Of a DNA stretch of 64,000 bases, positions 58,098-64,000 are shown piece by piece. Origin of the DNA: Epiperipatus broadwayi (lineage: Eukaryota > Onychophora > Udeonychophora > Euonychophora > Peripatidae); NCBI GenBank assembly GCA_028023455.1, contig JAQFVV010000017.1, positions 2,239,001 through 2,303,000 on the forward strand. The letters are read 5' to 3'. The position numbers were made by a program, and so were the translations under genes. The first letter of the stretch is position 1. Every line of letters begins with the position of its first letter. The notes beneath the pieces were generated by a model. That model searched no databases and was not told the DNA's origin. It saw only the letters and a list, made by a program, of their open reading frames with translations.

Positions 58098-58722
58098 TGT
58101 AATGAGCATGCTAATAGTTCTAAACAAGTTTTCCCCATAAATGCGAGAAAGTATTTAAAATCTCTATCTAGAATTATCCTCATCCCCAAACCAGTTTTGA
58201 ACTACTGGCTCTCCTCATGAGGTACTAGGATATTCAGACATGAGATATAAAATACCAACTCAAGCTCAGCATTTATCTAATACTTACCTATTAAGTAGAA
58301 AATCTGACATTTTCAGACATCTATACATCTTCAAATCCAGTTGTCTAATTTAAATAGCTACATGGGCCTGAAAAAACTTCATCTACACCATATATTAATA
58401 GCCTTAGCAATATAACGTCACCAAAGCTTTGAAAGCTTAAGTTTGTTCAGGCCCATATAGCTATTTAAGTTAGATAACTGGATTTGAAGACATATAAATG
58501 TCTGAAATTTCCAGATTTTCTATTTAATATTTAAATATTAGATAAATACTGGGCTTGATTTTGTATTTTAGATCTAGTTTCTGAATTTCCTAGCATCTCA
58601 CTGATGAGAGCCAATAGCTCGAAACCAGTTTGGGGATAGGGATAATTCTAGATAGAGATTTCTTTCTCTTGCAGCATTTATTGGAAAAGCTTATTTAGAA
58701 CTATTAGCATCTTCATGATATG
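58098..58722. mobile_element. Family P foldback with two opposed hammerhead copies
   Basis: Left arm 58098-58375 and right arm 58438-58722 mirror each other (GCTAATAGTTCTAAACAAG, AATCTCTATCTAGAATTATCC, CAAATCCAGTTGTCTAA, CATGGGCCTGAA). The right arm has an intact ribozyme core, and the left carries a degenerate one on the minus strand. Inverted terminal structures with ribozymes are characteristic of PLE pLTRs. Confidence 0.85.
58581..58650 (+). ncRNA. Hammerhead ribozyme candidate, family P, complete core
   Basis: CUGAUGA 58601-58607; stem II GAGC (58608-58611) with GCTC (58617-58620); GAA 58621-58623; stem III AC (58624-58625) with GT (58628-58629) over loop CA; U17 58630 (GUU site). Stem I is TCTCA (58596-58600) with TGGGG (58631-58635), extended by TTCCTA (58587-58592) with TAGGGA (58637-58642). 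Stem I therefore has two helices separated by an internal loop, as in natural type I hammerheads. Stem III of only 2 bp would be weak as a monomer. Confidence 0.65.
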
Positions 58723-60049
58723 GAAATATAAATATAAATTTATAAATATGATTTTACATAAAATTAATAAATAATTATTGCTTAGACAACTTTACTTTCT
58801 TATTTAAATTATCAGCTACATTGGTATATTATTTAAACTATATAGAGAAATTAAGACTTAAAATAATTAATTTTTAATGGCAAATCCTAGAAAAAACAAT
58901 AATTATTTATAATTTAAATTTGGTAATGGTTATCAAAAGCAGAATAACATCACTTCGTGGAAAATGTTTTTATTGATAAAAGCATAAATAATATTAATAA
59001 ATATACATAATGCTATTTATGAAGAAGTCTTTTTAAATAACACTATCAATAATTATTTTAGATTGATTTTAGGTTCCATAATGATAATCATTACAAAGGT
59101 TGTATCTTTGATGAAAACCATTTTGAATTTCTTTTTAAAAAAATGACAAAGCTATCATTGGGTTCTTGATGTATCAGAAAGTAAATTTCTAATTGTGTCT
59201 TTTTAATATATTAAGTTAATAATTGTATTGTCAGTTTCTTGGAAGGTCAAGTGCAATTTGAACAGCAAAGTGACAGAATGGGGATAAAAAGTTTCTCAAT
59301 TGATGGAACTGTAATCCCCTACCCCAACACAAATATTCTTCAATTAAAAATTGTCAGAAATCTTTAGTCTATTTTTACTACATGTTAAAGAATACTGAGA
59401 TTTTAATATTTTATAAAGTTACAAAGAATAATTCCAAAAAATTTTACTTATAATTTTTAGGGAAAGCTATTCAATGTGTTTGGTCATAACATGAGAAGAA
59501 ACAGAATTTGAAGGAAAAACAAAACAAGAAGTCATGAATTTGCATCTGCAAATCATGAACATTTTATCAATAGAATCACCATAAGTTCTTGTAATGTGAT
59601 GAAGTCTAAAAATTATTTACATATTAAATAAATTAATACTGAAAAATATTTTTCAAATTTGTACATAGAGAAAATAAATCAATTTTAAATATTATTCACA
59701 TCTAATGTTGTTTTTTTTTAAAAAAAAATTGTATTTTGAGTTGCACTAAACACCTTGTGTGAGAGTGATGTGGTGAAGGGAATAGATATGTAAGCATGGA
59801 TGTAGAAATTTAATTGTTGATACCTGTAACTCATCTGAAGAGCAAAAGTTGTTGAAAAATGGGATGGTGAATGATTGTTGCTGTGTGAAGGAGTTGAGAA
59901 GAGAATTCTAAATAAAAAAAATTTACAACCAATACAATTTATTTTAATATATCTTCATTATCATTAATTATTTTTATTTTTGGACAAAAGCTATATTACT
60001 TTCCAGAATCACAATAAACCTTATAATTAATAAATATACAACAATTATA
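58723..60049. other. AT-rich sequence, nothing recognised
   Basis: A T10A9 palindrome near 59711-59730 is the only item. Confidence 0.5.
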
Positions 60050-60215
60050 TGATTAGTTGCTCAAGACATATATGGTATTCAATCACCAAATGGCAAGTTG
60101 AACATAACAGTTCAATTTAAATGTTAAAATATAAATTGTTTTTAAATTTATCTCAACTGGGAACGGAATCACCAAATTATGCTTTAGGTTCTACATCTTT
60201 GCTACTTTGTTGAAT
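60050..60215. repeat. Family F repeat fragment
   Basis: CAAATGGCAAGTTGAACATA and the following AACAGTTCAATTTAAAT match 15600-15650. Confidence 0.4.
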
Positions 60216-60774
60216 AATACAAAAAATTATATATAGTGGATGAAATACAAAAACTTAAATCTTGATGGTATTATTTATCAAAAAGTAAATGTTCACGGTC
60301 TACATCACTTTTTATCCATGCACATTGTCACTTTAATTTATGAAAACAGAATATAATAAGGCTAGTGTTTGCCATGCGACATTAAACAACCATTATAAGC
60401 ATTACTGTCTTTTTCATCTTGAAGATATTAAATTTTGCTAATTGAAGTCTTTTTATTTTTGAATACATATTTATGGACGGAAATCTGTTTACTTGAAAAT
60501 ACTCTACATTAGTTAGCCTACGGTTGATAAAATTTTAATAATTATTATAAAAAAAGAATTTCACATCAGATATCTAGACTGTGGTTTCTTTATTATTATT
60601 ATTTTCTGCCAGTCAATATATACAATTTTATTTATCAACAAACTATTTTAATTATTTAACTTATCAATTTTTAAAAACCATTATTAAAAATGTATATATT
60701 AGTAAAACACTTGTGCAAATAAAAATGAATAAACTTAAAAAACAAAAAGGAATGTACAAATTATTATTTATCAC
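60216..60774. other. AT-rich sequence, nothing recognised
   Basis: The 89-codon frame at 60581-60850 runs into a family C repeat and is not supported as a gene. Confidence 0.5.
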
Positions 60775-61045
60775 TAACTGTTCACCATGTTATAAAGGCA
60801 AAACTCTCCATACAGTAGTGCCACCTAGTGCAAGCCAGAGAAATCAATAGATGCAAGAAAATTTATGCATAAAATTCCTATCTAGTGCCTACTCATCCAA
60901 TATTCCAAGACTAGTTTGTAGCTTTGCATCCATTGATTACTAAGGATTGCACTAGGCAGCACTACCATATAGAAAGTTTGCTGTTTTAATAATTTATGTA
61001 AGCATAGGGAATGGTGATCATGAGGTATTTAGGGGTTTTAATTAC
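60775..61045. mobile_element. Family C foldback
   Basis: AAAACTCTCCATACAGTAGT, GCCACCTAGTGCAAGCCAGA, TCCTATCTAGTGCCTACTCA and ACTAGTTTGTAG, then the inverted ATCCATTGATTAC..GCACTA..CAGCACTACCATATAG. Only the 3' half of the ribozyme region survives. Confidence 0.75.
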
Positions 61046-61109
61046 TATATGAGAAAACTAACTCCAAATTTAGTTATTTTTTCCAATAAATAACACATTT
61101 TCTCCACAT

Positions 61110-61378
61110 CACCTCAGAATTGTACTTATGTATTCTGTTCATATATGATTACTTTGTAAGTCTTTTACAATCTTTTAGGATTCATGTTATACCTCCAATT
61201 TATTATCTTTGTCTTTTCTATTAATATTTCCAGTCCTTTCAGTCTTTTAATTGTTTCAATTCTGTCTATCTCTTCTTGTTAATATTAATTGACAAATTTC
61301 CATTCTTTACTGATGCACAAATGTTTGCACTTCTCTTCTATTAAGTGTCCACATCTCAAATTCATAAGTAAGCTTAGG
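61110..61378 (-). pseudogene. RTE-like LINE segment
   Basis: Minus strand: LTYEFEMWTLNRREVQTFVH region, RIETIKRLKGLEILIEKTKI, and KDCKRLTK near 61150. Its 5' end lies six bases from the ATT array. Confidence 0.75.
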
Positions 61379-61383
61379 TAAAA

Positions 61384-61483
<100 letters not shown>

Positions 61484-61700
61484 TTTAAGCATCTAGGCAT
61501 ATTTTTTGTTTATGCTATATAAGTTATTTCTACAAAAAGTAGTATCTTCATATTTATTTCTGTAATTTCTTCCATTATATATATATATAAAATTATATAT
61601 ATATTAAATAGAGCAATTAACCTTTCAGATAAGTCACATCTGAAAAAAAAATCATATTAATAGTGTTTTATTAGCAAATAGTTATAATTATAAATTTATA
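61484..61700. other. AT-rich sequence, nothing recognised
   Basis: No supportable feature was seen. Confidence 0.5.
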
Positions 61701-61701
61701 A

Positions 61702-62289
61702 AAAAAAGCCTTATATCAAGCCCAAAATGGACAAAATAGGAAACAAAAAGATGATAAATCAGCTATTAGGATTTGTGTTCCATATGTAAAAGGAACTACA
61801 GATAGTATTGGATGTATATTAAAATGCTATAATATAGATACAACATTTTCTACTCATCAAAAGATCAGCAATATAATAACCAAGCTTAAGGATTCAATCC
61901 CTCTTGAATCTCATGGTGTTTATCAAATCTCAAGTAAAAATTGTAAAGCTTCTTACATAGGTATGAGTAATTGTCGCATCAGTGTTAGGAGAGATGAGTC
62001 TGCTAATGCAGTTAAACAACACTCATCACCATCAGCACTCTCACTCCATACTATAGATTCAGGTCATAAAATTGATTTTTCTAGTACCAGGATCATATCC
62101 AGATGTGATAATCTCTACAAGTGCAAAATTAGAGAAGCCATTGAGATACTTAAAAGGCCAGATTATATCAATAAGCAAGATGATACATGCAAACTTCCTC
62201 CCATTTGGAAATATTTTTTTAAAAAAAACATTCTTTATTTAACATTTTTGCTGTTAGTGGAACTTATAACATTTTTTTCAAATCAGTGA
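61702..62289 (+). pseudogene. PLE linker plus complete GIY-YIG endonuclease domain
   Basis: The best-preserved PLE protein here, open for about 190 codons upstream and downstream of the ATG at 61963. In order: KSAIRICVPYVKGTTDSIGC and HQKISNIITKLKDSI (linker), HGVYQISSKNCKASYIGMSN (GIY-YIG), CRISVRRDE (Arg helix), KQHSSPSALSLHTIDSGHKI (His block), CKIREAIEILKRPDYINKQD (catalytic Glu and IN..D) and LPPIWKYFF. All expected catalytic positions (Tyr, Tyr, Arg, His, Glu) appear present. The RT upstream is missing, so it is 5' truncated and cannot move alone. The endonuclease nicks DNA in target-primed retrotransposition. Confidence 0.88.
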
Positions 62290-62430
62290 TTGTAGCGCAT
62301 CTACAACCATCTTTCTACCTTTTATAACTCTGTGGATGGCTTGTGTGACCAAGTGGAAACGTCAGTATATTAATATTAAAAGTTTTTAACATGGATGAAC
62401 CTGCAAAATATTATTTTATATATATATATA
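62290..62430 (+). repeat. PLE 3' flank with hammerhead-like trace
   Basis: CTGTGGATGG, hairpin CTTG-TGTGAC-CAAG, then TGGAAACGTCAG. GAAAC followed by GTC resembles a hammerhead 3' part, but the CUGAUGA box is not intact. Confidence 0.35.
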
Positions 62431-62925
62431 TTGTAATGGACAGGCTGCAAATTTTCAAATTTACATAAATTACATGAACACCACATCAGGAAATAAATTA
62501 ACACGTGTATATTTAAAACAATAATTTATTCAATATAATAATGTAACCATTACACAACCCCATTTGTAATGCCAGGCTACACTGAGGGGAACACAAGTTA
62601 CTCACAATGAATGATGGTTGGCCACATATTTTTACATAAACAAAGTAACAAATCATGCAATAATAATTTATTTACAAGTGTACTTATAAACTGACACCAT
62701 TAGAAAGCAGTCAATACATAGATAATCCCAATATACTAATTGATATACAATTTATTTTCTTTAATAAAATTAACAAATCATGTAACAGTAATTTATTGCC
62801 AAAGTATAATCATTAATTTATATGTAATTTATTTCTTTAACAAGGCCCTTTAATATTTATACATCATAGTATTACAAGGAAATCAGTCATGCATCATGTG
62901 ACTTAATTTACTACAAATGTTATAT
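62431..62925. other. AT-rich sequence, nothing recognised
   Basis: No supportable feature was seen. Confidence 0.5.
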
Positions 62926-63125
62926 AATGAGTATGCTAATGGCTCTTAACAAGCTTTTCCAAATATCCCTACCCTTAGACGGGTTTCTAGCTTTGACTGT
63001 TATCAGTGAGTGCTAGGATATTCAGGCTAGTGTCTCACTGATGACAGTGAACAGCTGAAAAACAGTCTGAGGATAGGGATATAGAAAAAGTGTGTTAAGA
63101 GCTACTAGCATGCTCATTATATAAT
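62926..63125. mobile_element. Family P foldback, short form
   Basis: The left part (ATGAGTATGCTAATGGCTCT..TATCAGTGAGTGCTAGGA) and right part (TGTCTCACTGATGACAGTGA..CTACTAGCATGCTCATTATA) mirror each other. The right copy has CTGATGA, stem II CAG/CTG, AAAAACAG and TCTGAGGATAGGG: the stem II closing pair is swapped G-C to C-G (compensatory), and GAAA has become AAAA. Confidence 0.75.
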
Positions 63126-64000
63126 ATCATAATATTAATATATTCATAGATAAAGTAACACATTAACTATACCTTTAATTCTGACTTCAATAGACTTAAA
63201 TATAATTCTATGCATATATAAATCCATGAATGTAAACATTTCTTTGACTCACATATCTCCTAGTACTTACACATACATATGCTCTATATGGGATGGATAT
63301 CAATGCTATCTTTATCACAATAATCATCTTTTTTTAGATTCTAATCCTAAATATAACCACTTATATAATAACTATAAAGGGATGACATTTTGGTCCTAAC
63401 CTTAACTGAATAAACCGTTTATACAATAATTATAAAAAGTGGCCTTTTAGTTCTAAACCTAATTTAATACAACTACAATTTATGCAGGGATGACTCATTC
63501 TGAGATCCCTAAGTCATTAAACTAATAGGATGTCTTTTCCCATATGGATGCAAACATATGTAAACTATTAAACATTGAACAAACAACTGCCTATATATCC
63601 ATCTACATAAAATTCAATTTTCAGTAATCAAATATAAGTTTAACAATGAATGAATGAGACTAATGGAAATAATTACATTGTTAACTGTAGTTATTTGAGA
63701 CTTAGGCAATACATATGTGTGCATTGTACTTACATGACCTTTTCCTTTTATTATTAACTTATATAATTCATAAACTTAGCATACATATGTGATATATAAT
63801 TTTTTTTTAAAAAAATAATTTTAACAAGTAAAGAAAAGTTATTGCAAATTAATTTCTTTTCTTTATTAATCTAGATTAGATTTAGTTGTTAGTAGTGACC
63901 CCATTTTATTCACAAAGCATAATGGAAATCCTGGAATTTGATTGAAGTAATACCCCAATCTGATCAAGAGAAAAGAAAACTAGATTTTATAAGAAGAAAA
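63126..64000. other. AT-rich sequence, nothing recognised
   Basis: A T9A7 palindrome at about 63801 is the only item. Confidence 0.5.

Noticed and set aside
60581-60850. 89-codon plus-strand frame
   Set aside because: Its C-terminal third is a family C repeat and the rest is low-complexity AT-rich sequence.

Overview
The window is very AT-rich, repeat-dense animal DNA. No host protein-coding gene can be supported from the sequence. Every coding trace I can recognise is a decayed retroelement. Long open frames over simple repeats (poly-Ile, Leu, Val, Asn, Thr) are artefacts. RTE-like LINEs, Penelope-like elements (PLEs) with a GIY-YIG endonuclease, tRNA-derived SINEs, a hAT-type MITE and long ATT/GATA microsatellites together suggest an invertebrate metazoan. 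A mollusc such as a cephalopod is possible, but the species cannot be fixed from this sequence alone.

Coding remnants. (1) At least ten fragments of one RTE-like LINE family lie on both strands. The most complete (54.65-56.45 kb, minus) keeps endonuclease, linker and N-terminal reverse transcriptase (RT). Others are 3' tails ending in GAT-type repeats. (2) Four diverged PLE GIY-YIG domains lie at 8.0-8.2 kb (+), 46.36-46.83 kb (+), 50.58-50.99 kb (-) and 61.70-62.29 kb (+). RT-like fragments with YVDD and YIDD boxes lie at 11.1 and 11.9 kb.

The most interesting layer is non-coding. Several interspersed repeat families carry what reads as a type I hammerhead ribozyme: CUGAUGA, a stem II hairpin, GAAA, a 2-3 bp stem III with a 2-nt loop, an NUH cleavage site and a pairable stem I. 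Family A has monomers of about 360 bp in head-to-tail pairs. Family B has monomers of about 340 bp with an antisense pol III B-box-like end. Family P consists of foldbacks with two opposed ribozyme copies. A fourth case sits in a PLE LTR-like unit at 11.26-11.79 kb. Families A and B share only the ribozyme core. Tandem A monomers resemble animal retrozymes, and the others resemble PLE terminal repeats.

Layout. 0.3-2.0 kb: A array and a B copy. 3.5-4.8 kb: LINE tail, TAG/TAA arrays, B copy. 5.8-9.3 kb: C copy, A pair, PLE foldback, ATT array, LINE. 10.0-12.7 kb: LINE linker and PLE pieces. 12.7-15.2 kb: A, D and LINE copies. 17.6-18.1 kb: eight-copy tandem repeat. 18.8-19.2 kb: B foldback. 20.5 kb: SINE. 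23.3-28.2 kb: B, C, D and E copies. 29.29-33.13 kb: a 3.8-kb foldback element with nested insertions. 36.2-42.3 kb: mariner-like and hAT MITEs and two SINEs. 43.4-51.4 kb: LINE tails, two PLE remnants, A and B copies and a 235-bp near-perfect palindrome. 51.5-58.7 kb: the best A pair, a B foldback, the long LINE, and D and P foldbacks. 60-63.1 kb: C copy, LINE, PLE and P foldback. The rest is AT-rich DNA with no recognisable feature.
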